DNA of 64,000 nucleotides from Apostichopus japonicus. Taxonomy: Eukaryota > Echinodermata > Holothuroidea > Aspidochirotida > Stichopodidae. The stretch lies in NCBI RefSeq assembly GCF_037975245.1, contig NC_092574.1:14343213-14407212 (forward strand), given 5' to 3'. Positions 10,776-21,177 of this stretch are shown here, piece after piece (position 1 is the stretch's first letter; each line of letters begins with the position of its first letter). Position numbers and translations under genes: made by a program. Under the pieces are notes generated by a model. The model did not search any database and was not told the origin of the DNA. It saw nothing but the letters and a program-made list of their open reading frames with translations.

Positions 10776-11114
10776 AATCGAAAAACATGGATTATCGGTC
10801 GAAAACCATGTTTATCGACCGATCATCCATGTTTTTCGATCGAAAAACCATGTTTATCGACCGATAAACATGGATTTTCGGTTGATAAACATGGTTTATC
10901 TGCGAGAATCCATGTTTATTACTTGAAAAACATGGATTATCGCGATAAACATGGTTTTTCGGCGATAAATATGTTATTTTCAGTCGAAAACAAGGTTTAT
11001 CGGCCACAACTGTGTTTTCAAGCTATAAACATGGTTTATCTGTGACAATCCATGTTTATCGGCGATAAACATGGTTTATCGCCGATAAACCATGTTTATC
11101 GCGTAAAAACATAG
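10776..11114. repeat. Palindromic CATG array, about 20-21 bp period
   Basis: About 17 units. CATG cores start at 10786, 10807, 10828, 10849, 10869, 10890, 10911, 10931 and 10950, then three degenerate units at about 10970, 10991 and 11011, then 11030, 11051, 11070, 11091 and 11110. Mean spacing is about 20.25 bp. Each core is flanked by AAA/TTT arms (GATAAACATGGTTTATC type), and the spacers are often palindromic too (CGATCG, CGGTCG, CGCGAT). Units therefore occur in both orientations and either strand can fold. Confidence 0.85.
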
Positions 11115-11895
11115 CTACGGTACCGCACAATCCGCACATGGACGAGTGCGGAATAATAATCGGCTATAAGCTATAGTTGGGGTCTATACAGAATAACATT
11201 AAGTCATAGGAAACAGCCATAGAGCATAATAGGAACTCCTTTTTACTCTATGGAATAGAGTGAAGTTAGACTTATTAGCCTGTGTTTAGGCTAGTCATAG
11301 GTTTTAAATTCATGTATTCAAGCATTGGGGAATGATAGTTAACTGTCATGAAAAGTGCCTTAAAGATACCGTTGGGTAAATTTGTATATACGGAAGGTAG
11401 TTTGAAGAACGATATATAGCCTGCCTATAGTGTGTGTATGCCTACAAATTCAAATGTATCCATTTCACAGTTTTCCTTTTTTTCAGTTCAGTGTTAATGA
11501 TTTTAGTCTATGAATACATGCTACCTTTTGTCATGAATATACCGGACGCGTTTTGAATAATTCCATAGTGTTACCATATCAACGGAACGTAAACCCACTT
11601 TGAAGTGTGCCAGCAAGCGAAGCCATTCTTATACGGAGATTTTTCTATTCAGAAATTTCCTTGAATTTCATATTACTTTTGTCAAAGTACGTAAACTGTA
11701 GCTGTGCATGTTTGTGACATATAGCAAAAGCTTGAAAGCATATAACATATATGGTGCTTAATTCGACAATGAGTATTTTTTGCCAATTGAAAGTCCTAAG
11801 TGTGTCACAATTGAACCCGGGTCCACGCTACTGGTTTCATTCTCCGAGGTTACCTGTATATCTACTTTGCCTATATTCTGTCATTTTTATATCAG

Positions 11896-11963
11896 ATTTC
11901 GATTAATGGAGAAGCTACAATGCATTCCATGTCACAGTGGGATGTATGCATTTAATGAGTCGG
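11896..11963 (+). CDS. Possible small Cys-containing exon (tentative)
   Basis: A fair acceptor (CTGTCATTTTTATATCAG, AG at 11894-11895) and a consensus donor (GTGAGT at 11964) bracket 68 bp. The open frame reads ..LQCIPCHSGMYAFNESG. The C-x2-C-x2-G-x-Y pattern resembles the start of GCC2/GCC3 or TNFR-like cysteine-rich modules. No partner exon is identified in the window, and the paralogous segment near 14270 does not keep the pattern. This may be chance or a relic. Confidence 0.15.
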
Positions 11964-12001
11964 GTGAGTAGTAGATGGGGTGACTAAACATAGTTTCACA
12001 T

Positions 12002-13301
12002 TCCTGTCTGAACAATAGCAAAATTACACCTGAATCGTGCAGCTATTTCAATCCGATTCCCGTTTATATGCGCGCGGCATTGTTTATGTTTGTACGGTAT
12101 TTTGTGTCGCATTGTCTTTCAAAGCCTGCCTCGGTAAAGAAACACGTAAGAAATGTGAAGTATTGCTAACAGGAGAAGCAAAGCTGTTTCCACACTGAAC
12201 GGTTCCTAGTATACTAAATCATGACTGAACCTTCTCGAAGAACAAAGAGTGTCGGAAAAGAAGCCGCGATGGCATCATACTAAAGAAAGGAAATGTTCTA
12301 TTAGCTGCTACAGTTTTCGACTTTTTATGTAATTTTGTCCTGATAATTTCCCGTTGATGGCTCGACGAGCGAGGCCAAAATAATAGTAATAATAATAATA
12401 ATCAGCAGTTATTTTACCGACGCTTAATTAAGCGACTACAAATGTCGGAGAAGACCGCAAGTGCATATGGATTACAACTTACACGTCGCGTGGCTTCCAA
12501 TTCAACATTTTAATTCAAATTTGGAATCTTTTCAAGAAGAAAAACTAGAGGTTTCGTCGGATATTCGAACCTATAGGCAAACTTGTAGGTGAGTTTTATT
12601 TGAATTACATTTGATTACCTAGCGAGAAAAAAAAAAGACAATCGCGTTTTGACTTTACAGAGATTATTCAATTCAGTCTGTGTAGCATTAGAAATCCGGT
12701 TAAATTTGTAAACTTCAGTCATAGAATACGTACTTTACTGAGATATTGTAAATACACACAAATTAAACTGCTGGTTGCATATCTTCTTTTCTTTATGTGT
12801 AGTAATTTTACCGTCTTGTTAAACATTTTCTAACGCTATACTAAATTTAGCTGTAATACGATATGTAACATCGGCTAAACCTTTATGCTAATGTAACGTT
12901 AACGCCTTTTTCTGTTAATCCTATGAAGGCGAGACAGGACTTCCATGTTTGGTCTCCTGTAATTACTCCTCCCCACGACCTACCCCTCCGCATTTGGCTT
13001 TCTTGACTATTGTCAGCGTCGCAATAACTTCCTTTCTTTCTTCTTCCCCCCTTTTTTTTTTGGGGGGGGGGGCTGATGCTGTTTCCCTTGTTGTTGTTTT
13101 TTCCTTCTGTCTGTAATTATTCTAAGTGTGGTTTTGATTTTTTTTTTTGCATCTTCGGTTTCCTGGTTTGGTTTGTAGTCATTCTCTTTGATTTTGTTTT
13201 TAACTTCGAACTGTCTTCTTTTATTATATTATTCCGATACTTCCAACATTTATTTTCGTTAATTTTTTTATTTTTTTTAATTTTTCCTCGTTCATTAATT
13301 G
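12002..13301. other. Non-coding spacer between duplicated segments
   Basis: No credible gene. It contains a TAA/ATA microsatellite at 12380-12402, a C-run, T-run, G-run cluster at about 13046-13072, and a T-rich stretch at 13076-13300 whose 86-residue open frame is a low-complexity hydrophobic artefact. Confidence 0.45.
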
Positions 13302-14376
13302 AATACAGTTGGGTGTTTTCCGACTTGAATATTTAATCTCCGTTGAGGAAGGTGACATAAATAAGCTGCCATAAGCTTGTTCAGCAACTAATGTTTAGAC
13401 AGGTTGTGATTATTCACACAGGTAAATTGCTATTTGACCGACGCTGCATGGCCCAACCAACAATCTTCTGCTTTACACAATTAAGTAGAGGCTAAATAAA
13501 GTTATCGTATAAAAGTCTGACCTATGTCCTCCCCGTGCGCGCATACATACGGTGATACAAGAGCGCTCGCAGCAATATCTGCAATAACTGTATGTGTGCT
13601 GTACGTACATAACACCTCCGTGCGTGCGCGTATATCTATATGCGAATGCTTACTATACCGTCATACACAGTGGTGTTTCAATGGGATTTTTTTGTTGTCA
13701 TTTTATAGGCGTCCATATCTGCGCGTACTGGGAAGTTCTCAATATTGCATTCAGCGCAGTCTACACGTTGAATATAATTGCCAACGTTCTTTGTTTTAAT
13801 GTTCGAACGTTTCCAATGATATAGTTACAGAGAAGAAGAGGACGACATTTGAAGACATAAACAGAATGTGCACGGTTAGTGATATTTTACACTCTGTCGG
13901 AAGCTGTTTGTCAGTGTGTGAAGTTAGCCTACGCCAAGCCTGTACCTAGGCTATAGTTATAGGCTAGGCCTATGTATTGCTTTTGAATTCATGTTCGTTA
14001 TGTATGACGTGATTTTGATGTTAACCGTCGTGAAAAATGCCAAAAATAGAGAGTATATAGTAACAAATAGGCAATAGCAAAACGTAGGCTAGATTGAAAA
14101 TAGAGATATTTATTCGACAATGAGTAGAGTTTTCCAGTAGAAAGTTCTAAGTGTGACTGATTGAATCCCCCACGCTAATACTAGGTTTAATATTATTTTA
14201 TTCTCGGTGATATCTGCTGTATCGACACTAGTCTACTTTGTCTAGTGTCATTATGTGATCGCATCTTTCGTTTTGCTATACATGAAGAAGCGAATGTGCT
14301 CAATGTGAGTCAGATGAGTGGCACGTAGACATAGGAGGGGAAGGAGCTGAGGTAGGGTGACTAAACATAGTTTCGT
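13302..14376. repeat. Diverged segmental duplication, copy B
   Basis: Second copy of the 10248-12001 segment in the same orientation, about 3 kb downstream, with shared anchors in the same order. It lacks the 22-bp palindrome and the CATG array. Divergence is substantial, so the duplication is old. It ends at GGTGACTAAACATAGTTTC, just before sequence belonging to the transposon remnant. Confidence 0.7.
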
Positions 14377-15083
14377 AATTTTGAAATGCGCGAAGCGTAT
14401 GGCGGAGCTAAAGGCCAGGACCTACCCCCCCCCCCACCCCATTAGTATATGATGTAGGGCAATTCCGTAAACTAGTAAACCTTTTCAAAATTAAAAAACC
14501 GTTGAATCTTTACATGCAGGGTATCATATGAAAGCTAAAATTTTGTAGTTTCATTATTTGTTGCTTATTTTGACAGAAAATATTGGGTTTGGTCAGTTTA
14601 AGGTGTCTATCAGTTACTTTAAAATATCTCAAATCTGCTTCGTAAAAAATTAAAGCAAAATGCATATTTTTGCACGTATGTCCTTAGAGGATTAAATGTT
14701 CTTGGATTTGTTAAAATGATATAATATATAGATTCAATTTTGAAACAGATAAAATTGCATGGATTTTAAATTTGTCAGAGAATAACAATTTTACGAAGGT
14801 CCATTGTCATGTGTACGTCCGTCACAGAAGTATCATTTTTTTAAATTTCATACAGAAGCAGTTCAAGACATCTACAATTCAATGCACATTTTCAACACTC
14901 AATAAGTACATAATGTGCCTTTCGTCCCTTGATGTAGGGTAATTGCATTGTGAAGTATTTTCCATGGGAAAATAGCATTTTACCAGCTGTATAAGATAAG
15001 ATATAAAGATTTAGAAGGTACCGTACCATACGTAAAACGACAACAATTAAAGTACAATTTCTAAATATTTTCAACAGAACAAA
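14377..15083. mobile_element. 5' non-coding part of the decayed DNA transposon (approximate)
   Basis: No open gene. A TGTACGTCCGTCACA word at about 14813 also occurs in the 3' repeats at 17080-17375, and a GATGTAGGG(C/T)AATT word occurs twice (about 14451 and 14931). Both suggest this is the left non-coding arm of the element whose coding remnant follows. The true left terminus and any TSD were not identified. Confidence 0.35.
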
Positions 15084-17088
15084 ATGTCTGCAGCAAAAGA
15101 GAGACAGCGGCAACGTCGGGAACTATTGAAGAAAAACCATGCGGAATAGAAAGCACCCCTAGGGAAAGATAGGATAAGGAAGAAGAAGAAGGAGGTAATG
15201 AAGAAAAACAAGGCAAAGTGGACAGAATGCAGAGTTGCGGAAAATGTACGGATCCGTAGGTTGAAAGCTAAACAGAAAGGGAATATTACTCCTAATAATG
15301 ATGATACATCTAACCAACCTCAGGAAGGACCATCACCGTATCGCTCTGCACAAACATTGGGAAAGGTAGTAAAGATGGCTCGTGATTCCTTACCGACATC
15401 TCCAAGAATAATAAAGGCAGTGGCTGCGATGGTTGCTAAATAGGCTGGTTTGACCATCATAAAGCAGTGGTTAATGGAAGGAGAATTCACTCGATGATGC
15501 TACCAAGGAGAAAGTGATTGAATTCTACTTGACGGATGACATTTCATGGCAGGCTCCAGGTAGGAAGGACCATGTCATAGTAAGAGGGAAGGACAAAAAT
15601 AGAAAGAAAACAAAAACAATACACTAAGCCAAGTACCTGCTTATGTCCCTTTCTGAAGCATATCAGTTGTTCTACGAAACAAATAAAGCATATGTAAGCC
15701 TCAGCAAATTTTGTGAGCTTTGTCGAAAGTTTGTGAAGACGTTTGATGAAATCCCACACAATGTTTGTGTATGTTCCTACCAAGAGAACATAAGGCTCTT
15801 GTTAGATGTTCTATCGCACCACAGTAATCTACCTGGCAACACTACAGCTTTTACAGAGATGATGGTTGTGACACGATCTAAGAATGTACGTCCCAAGATT
15901 GCTCTGATTGCAAAGGTAAAATTGATCCATTTGCACCAACTGCAGATATTGCCAGTATCGTTGTCAAGTACTACTACCAATGGCAGAACAACAGTGGCAT
16001 AGAGAAGGTGGAAATAACTTCAACTGCTGGTGAGATATTTGCAGAACTAAAATGTCAGTTGAAGGCCTTTCTTGTGAATGTGTGTGTATAGAGAAAGCAG
16101 GCAACACATTTCGACCAAACTCAAAGCTGCTGTTAACGGTGTAAACATCCTCTTGCAGGTTGATTTTCTGAAAATGGTATCCTGTCCTTTCAAGATGGTC
16201 ACTGGTCCCATAAGCAAGCTACACTGTTTACAGCCCATGCATGGATTGATGCTGAAGAAAACCAAAGCATGGTTATTGTATCAGACGAACTTCAACATGA
16301 CAAGCTGAGTGTGAATGCCTTCATCATGTCCTATATATTTACAACTTTGAAAAACAAGTTTCGGAATGTCAGCCATACTGATGTGTTTTCAGATGGTGCC
16401 AGCTCCCAATTTAAGCAGCGCTTCCTTTTCTCCAATTTTAATCGATGGAAGGAAGAGTTTGGGGTTAATCTACGGTGGTATTACTTTGCCACTTCTCACA
16501 GGAAGGGGCAGTGGATGGTTTGGGAGGTACTGTCAAAAGATCCGTTTGACCCAATGTGCGAATTGGGAAGGGACAAGCTGCCAGCCCAAGTGAATTTCAT
16601 CAAGTAGCCCAACTTCGAAATACTAACATAAATGTAGCTTTTATTCCGGCCAGTGTAATTCAGGAAGAGAAGATACGTTAGGAGGGTTACTGGAAGGACA
16701 CTGTCACTGCTCCTTACACACATGGCACTGTGTTAGGCCCAAAGGACAAAACAACCTTCTGATTGCTGAAACCTTGGCCACACTTACCAACGCTGAGGTA
16801 CCTACAAGGAAGCCTGGGGAGACTGGAAGCAGTGACAGCGAGCTAGAGGATGATCCGCTCGATCCAGCAGATCATCCGAATATTAAAACAGACCCACAAA
16901 TAGGAGACTGGGCACTTGTCCAATATATATACAGAACACCTTCCCTGGTGAAATATCAGGATTCGATGATGATGAGCCTCATATTAGAGTTAAAGTTATG
17001 CACAGGTCAGGGAGACCTGTCACAAATTGAATATTTAGGCAAACCAAGTAGAGCCTTTGTTTGTGACGGACGTACATTTACTATATAA
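15084..17088 (+). pseudogene. Degenerate DNA-transposase-like gene, several stops and frameshifts
   Basis: The remnant starts at ATG 15084 (MSAAKERQRQRRELLKKN), a basic coiled N-terminus that is stopped by TAG at 15147 and again at 15441. After a frame change comes VIEFYLTDDISWQAPGRKDH, a TAA at 15625, then MSLSEAYQLF, SLSKFCELCRKF and IPHNVCVCSYQEN (15643 onward). A further frame carries CTSQDCSDCKGK and KYYYQWQNN. The core follows in fragments: DGHWSHKQATLFTAHAWIDA, VIVSDELQHDKLSVNAF (from about 16269), FSDGASSQFKQRFLFSNF and FATSHRKG. The next segment, VDGLGGTVK, is one frame off, consistent with a lost base near 16506. A C-terminal IGDWALVQY is recognisable near 16903. I recall this order of motifs from an uncharacterised transposon-derived family of fishes, cnidarians and molluscs; the superfamily is not certain. 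It is clearly inactive. Confidence 0.75.
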
Positions 17089-17375
17089 TTTCACAAATGT
17101 ACGTTCGTCACAAAATTGTACGTCCGTTACAGGTGAACTTTTGGAATATAACTACTATATAATACTACTATATAACTACTAAATAACTACTATATAACTA
17201 CTATATAATTTCACAAATGTACGTTCGTCACAAAAATTGTACGTCCGTCACACGTGAATTTTTGGAATATCACTACTATAAAATATATAACTATACTAAA
17301 TAACTACTATATAATTTCACAAATGTACGTTCGTCACAAAAAATTGTACGTCCGTCACAGGTGAATTTTTGAAAA
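17080..17375. repeat. About 112-bp tandem repeat, 3 copies, subterminal to the transposon
   Basis: Three units each contain TATAATTTCACAAATGTACG, TTCGTCACAAAA, TTGTACGTCCGTCACA and GTGAA(C/T)TTTT (at about 17083, 17203 and 17311), joined by ACTACTATATAA filler. The word TTTGTGACGGACGTACA at about 17059 is the same motif inverted. Repeated subterminal motifs near a transposase remnant are commonly transposase-binding sites; that role is inferred here. Confidence 0.75.
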
Positions 17376-19325
17376 TGTTGCAGAGAAGTGATAAAGGTTT
17401 CAACTGCTTGTTTACTGATATGTGTAGTTAAGAGTCTCATTTATGACATGTAGAGTATTTTGTTTTTATTGTATCCCATTCCAATTCACAAAAATGTTTA
17501 AAAGAAAATTACGATCTGAAAAATTCTGAAATCTGTAGGACTGACCAAAAAACTTATCGAGTTCGACGTAGGATGCTGGACTGCAATTTTTTTCTTGGGG
17601 AAGGGGACGGGTTGGTGGGGGGGGGGGGTAAGCGTTACCTTTGATGTACACAAGATCACCAGTTGTTCGGGAACGTTCGTCGACTGATGTGACCAGTCAA
17701 ATTACTTTCACCTTGTCCTATTAGCTAAAGTGTACCCTTCAAGAAACTTTCTATTCACTTTAAGTCTTATCCTACCATTGTCGTTTCAACCACAAGAGAA
17801 AAATATTTTAAAAGGTGACAATATTGAAGATAAAGACAAGCCAAAACAAGAAGAAGAACTAATTGCACCAATTGTATTTATCTTTCCTTTGTGTTTCAGA
17901 TATAAAATACCCATGGTGCTTTATTTCAAATGTCAAAACTACAATCCATGCATACTGTTACTTACATTTTAATGACATAACATAAACTAGAATACACAAT
18001 GGAATTTCACATGTTATTCAATTACGAAATTGATTAGCCTAGATGGTTAATAGCGTTTCTGGCCTACAAAAATACTCTCATATTTGAAGATACCTTGCGT
18101 TCTGAGTATATACGTCGACTGTTTTTATTGAACAGTTTAACTAGATCACATTACCAAAAAAGACAACTTTACAACAGGATATTAAAAGGAAATGTAGAAA
18201 ATAGGGTATTTTTGAAAAACTAGTGTTATGATGATGTAACACACCACGTACACTGTCACCTTTGGGTACAAGACTGCTCATGGTTTACCTGCAACAATGA
18301 ACGAGAAAGTAAATCAAAAGTAAGAATATATACATTGCGTGCGATGGGGTTGTCACCCAGAAATACATTATAGTTTTGTCTCCATTGCAGATGCCTTTCC
18401 TGATGAATATTCTCTCAATAGAAATGTATTTCCTAGTAATTACAACTCAAGCCAGAAATCAAACACAGTATTTTACATCTGATTAAACCTTTTATTCTGA
18501 TAGTGAATACAAATGGACTCAATGAGCAGTATTAAACAATCTTAAAAGTAAAAAAAAATGTAGACTTTTCCATATTGAAGAATTTCTGTACAAATATTGG
18601 TTTAAAAATTTAAAAAAAAAAAACACATTTTGGGAAATATACCCACCGTACCATTTATAAGCTGGCGAATGCTTTCCCAATAGGTGACACTAGTTAGCTC
18701 CCATGTAGCAGTCAATAAATTTAATTTAATTTAGTGAAAACAGGACGAAACCAAACAGTTTACAATATGGAACCTGCGGACGGTACTTGAAACAGCAGTT
18801 AAAAGAAATAACTGTTGGTTTGTTACACAATTGCTCGTTCCGACTAACTTGTGGTTTCTATGGATATATGGTGGAGTGTATTAGAGGCGGCAGAAGAGGT
18901 ATTAGTGTCATACTAGGGAAGGGAGGTGCACAAACTTCAAGAGACATGCAGTGGGAAATGTGACGTTGAGTTTGATGGAGCAAATCACAAACTCACTTTT
19001 CAACCTTCCGAACAAATGGGTCCTCTGTGCATTCTGTGCCACAAATTCCAGCTTTTCTCTTCTTGAAGAAATAGCATATTTTTAATCACAAACAAATTTA
19101 ATTTTCTTCGTTTGGCAAATCATGGGTAAATGGAGTAATCTACCTTTCGTTACATTTACGACAAGGGGCACTTCTAATTGATGAAACGCGTCATAATTGA
19201 GGTTTCTCAACAAAATGCCCCTGTGCCCCATTCCACCCCTACCCCCGGGTCTTGCTACATCGGCCCTGTAATAAATTGGTAACGATACAAATGATACCTT
19301 TTACCACATTTCAAATCAAAACTGT
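17376..19325. other. Intergenic DNA, no gene supported
   Basis: AT-rich. A G-rich run at 17597-17628 (GGGG, GGGG, GGG, then a long G run) is a quadruplex candidate. The right part presumably holds the 3' UTR of the minus-strand receptor gene. On the minus strand a candidate AATAAA (TTTATT on +) lies at about 18491, some 830 bp past the stop. A sequence ending ..GCTACATCGGCCCTG near 19269 resembles a hAT-type terminus, but no partner end or TSD was found. Confidence 0.4.
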
Positions 19326-21143
19326 TTAACTAACCATGTATATTACGTTATCACTTTTGTTATCATTAGTAGAGTAAGCAGTAACATCTATGTCATTGAT
19401 TTCATAAATACACTTCGTTTCGTCAATTTTCAGAGTTTTCTCTGCTGGCTCTAAGTACCCATCGCCTTCCTTGACATCAAAGGATTTGCGTTTCGCACTG
19501 ACGGCATACGTTGGTGGTGATCCTGGTGCATTCTGGGATGTATCACTCTTACCCTTCATTCGCAGCGTGATTTCATTCTCTTTTGGCTCTGATAAATACT
19601 CTTCCTTATCATCAAAGGCGTCGTTTTCCACACTGACGTCATATCTTAGGGATCCTGGTACATTCTGTAATGTATCAGTCCTACACTTCTGTGGTTGCGG
19701 GATTTCATTCTCTTTTGTTTTGTACAGTTTATAACAAACAACTACAAGACAAACAGCGACAATGACCGGAATAACAGAAAAACAAATAACAACAATTAAT
19801 AGAGGGCGTTTGGCGGCTGCTATGACCGAGTCACATGACTGAATCAATGAAGTGTTACCTTCAGACCTCAATGTCATGCTCTCATCTACTATTACCTTTT
19901 GTACGATGGTCAAACTACGTCCGTTGAAAACTGTGCATTGGTAATCCCCTTCCAAGACTTTCTGCATCTTGCTGATTACCAAGGAACAATTGAAACAGGC
20001 CCGAACATGGATTAATGACATCTCCTCCCCCTGGGCGGGGCTTCCTGTGGGAATCTGCCAATCGACATTCGTTATTGGAGGGTTCGCTCCAATTACAGGA
20101 CAGAGTAACCGTAAGGTGTCTCCGACACTGACTTGTACATCTAGATTTGCATTCTGGTCAAGCTTTGGTTCACAAATAAGTTCATCCTCTGAGAGCGAGA
20201 GTAGACGGCGACCCTTCACAAACGCCGGAACCTCGCAAATCGGTTCCACTGACGTACCATCCCTTAAGAATCTTTGTAGACGAGATGTGTTTAAGCTTAC
20301 ATATCTCTGACTACAATCACAATTCCAAGGGTTCCCGTCTAGGATGAGACTAACATGATCAACGATAAGAGACTCGATATCCTCGACTTGAAATCCAGAT
20401 ATGTTGTTATTGCGGAGGTTGATGACGTAATGATCTTCAACGTTACCGGCATTAGCAACGAATGAAGAGACGGTGAAATTACTTAGGTTATTGTTATTTA
20501 ACAGAAGTTGAATTTCACCGAAATGAGTTTTAATGTTGAATGATGTTGGATGGACATATAGTATCTTATTAAAGGTAAAGTCTATTATGATTGTTATTGT
20601 TCCGAAGTGAACACCAACACCATTGATATGTATGGATTCATGCTCTAGATATTCAATGTTATTAGATGACAAATCTACTTCGAGAAGCGACTCACTCAGT
20701 AAGGAAATATATTCGAGGTGAATTGCACCTTCTGATAAACTTTGCATGACGTTATGTGAAAGGTCTAAGTTAAAGTTAGGACAGTAGTATGAGGAAGGCT
20801 GCCATAATACCTCGACTGAATTTATCCGATTACCACTGAAGTTAAGACTGCAACCACCAACTGTTGCTTCTAACTCAGTGATGTCGTTGTTGGTAAAGTT
20901 CACCTCTTGAAAGTCCTCTAGTGTTCCACAGACGGTGACGTTTGAAAGTCCCAGGCCACTACAGTCCAATATATCGTCATTATTAGTACAATGACAAGGA
21001 CAGCCATGATTACCACATGCAGTTTGCGCGATGTTGATGTCAAGGAAACCAACAGAAAGTAACATGAATGACGAAATAACTGAACGATACATCTTAATCT
21101 CGTCTTTCTTGTCGTTAAACAAAGAATCAAAATTCCAGTACAA
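19326..21143 (-). CDS. LRR-Ig single-pass transmembrane receptor
   Basis: Single-exon frame of 605 codons. The likely start is the second Met (codon 18, ATG at 21092), because it begins a good signal peptide (MYRSVISSFMLLSVGF, cleavage near 41); starting at codon 1 would put a charged 17-residue stretch in front. Domains: LRRNT with CPCHC at 48-52 and C61; LRRs at about 62-265 (VNFTNNDITEL, FNLDLSHNVMQSL, LEVDLSSNNIEYL, LLLNNNNLSNF, VINLRNNNISGF); LRRCT NPWNCDC at 271-277 with C303 and C324; one Ig domain (C348, W362, DYQC with C403); TM 447-471; 134-residue tail. Many N-glycosylation sequons are present. The tail has a duplicated block (477-520 and 520-565), each carrying tyrosines (Y501/Y516, Y545/Y563), with further Y580, Y590 and Y602. 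LRR-Ig receptors act at the cell surface in adhesion, neural or immune recognition; the ligand here is unknown. There is no TIR or kinase domain. Confidence 0.92.
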   Translation of the reverse strand: MYWNFDSLFNDKKDEIKMYRSVISSFMLLSVGFLDINIAQTACGNHGCPCHCTNNDDILDCSGLGLSNVTVCGTLEDFQEVNFTNNDITELEATVGGCSLNFSGNRINSVEVLWQPSSYYCPNFNLDLSHNVMQSLSEGAIHLEYISLLSESLLEVDLSSNNIEYLEHESIHINGVGVHFGTITIIIDFTFNKILYVHPTSFNIKTHFGEIQLLLNNNNLSNFTVSSFVANAGNVEDHYVINLRNNNISGFQVEDIESLIVDHVSLILDGNPWNCDCSQRYVSLNTSRLQRFLRDGTSVEPICEVPAFVKGRRLLSLSEDELICEPKLDQNANLDVQVSVGDTLRLLCPVIGANPPITNVDWQIPTGSPAQGEEMSLIHVRACFNCSLVISKMQKVLEGDYQCTVFNGRSLTIVQKVIVDESMTLRSEGNTSLIQSCDSVIAAAKRPLLIVVICFSVIPVIVAVCLVVVCYKLYKTKENEIPQPQKCRTDTLQNVPGSLRYDVSVENDAFDDKEEYLSEPKENEITLRMKGKSDTSQNAPGSPPTYAVSAKRKSFDVKEGDGYLEPAEKTLKIDETKCIYEINDIDVTAYSTNDNKSDNVIYMVS

Positions 21144-21170
21144 CCAAAAAGGCTTTATGTGACGTGTATC

Positions 21171-21177
21171 ATTTATA
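21171..21177 (-). promoter_or_regulatory. Possible TATA box of the LRR-Ig gene
   Basis: ATTTATA on + reads TATAAAT on the minus strand, 79 bp upstream of the preferred ATG (21092) and only 28 bp upstream of the first in-frame ATG (21143). If it is used, transcription would start near 21145, leaving almost no leader for the first ATG and favouring the second. Position-based inference only. Confidence 0.3.

Larger units (their letters stand above)
10248..12001. repeat. Diverged segmental duplication, copy A
   Basis: Colinear with 13302-14376. Shared anchors in the same order include TATATCCGTTGAG/TAATCTCCGTTGAG, CGTGCGTGCGCGTATAT (10637 and 13619), TACTATACCGTCATACACA (10667 and 13652), TTCGACAATGAGTA with AAGTCCTAAGTGTG (about 11760 and 14112), and GGTGACTAAACATAGTTTC (about 11977 and 14352). 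Copy A is longer because it carries the CATG palindromic array and other unshared sequence. No gene content is established; a possible small exon lies at 11896-11963. Confidence 0.7.

Noticed and set aside
13076-13336. Hydrophobic 86-codon frame that could look like a membrane protein
   Set aside because: It is the translation of a T-rich tract with no conserved features or splice context.
19255-19271. hAT-like right terminus GCTACATCGGCCCTG
   Set aside because: No inverted partner or 8-bp duplication was found nearby, so no element is called.
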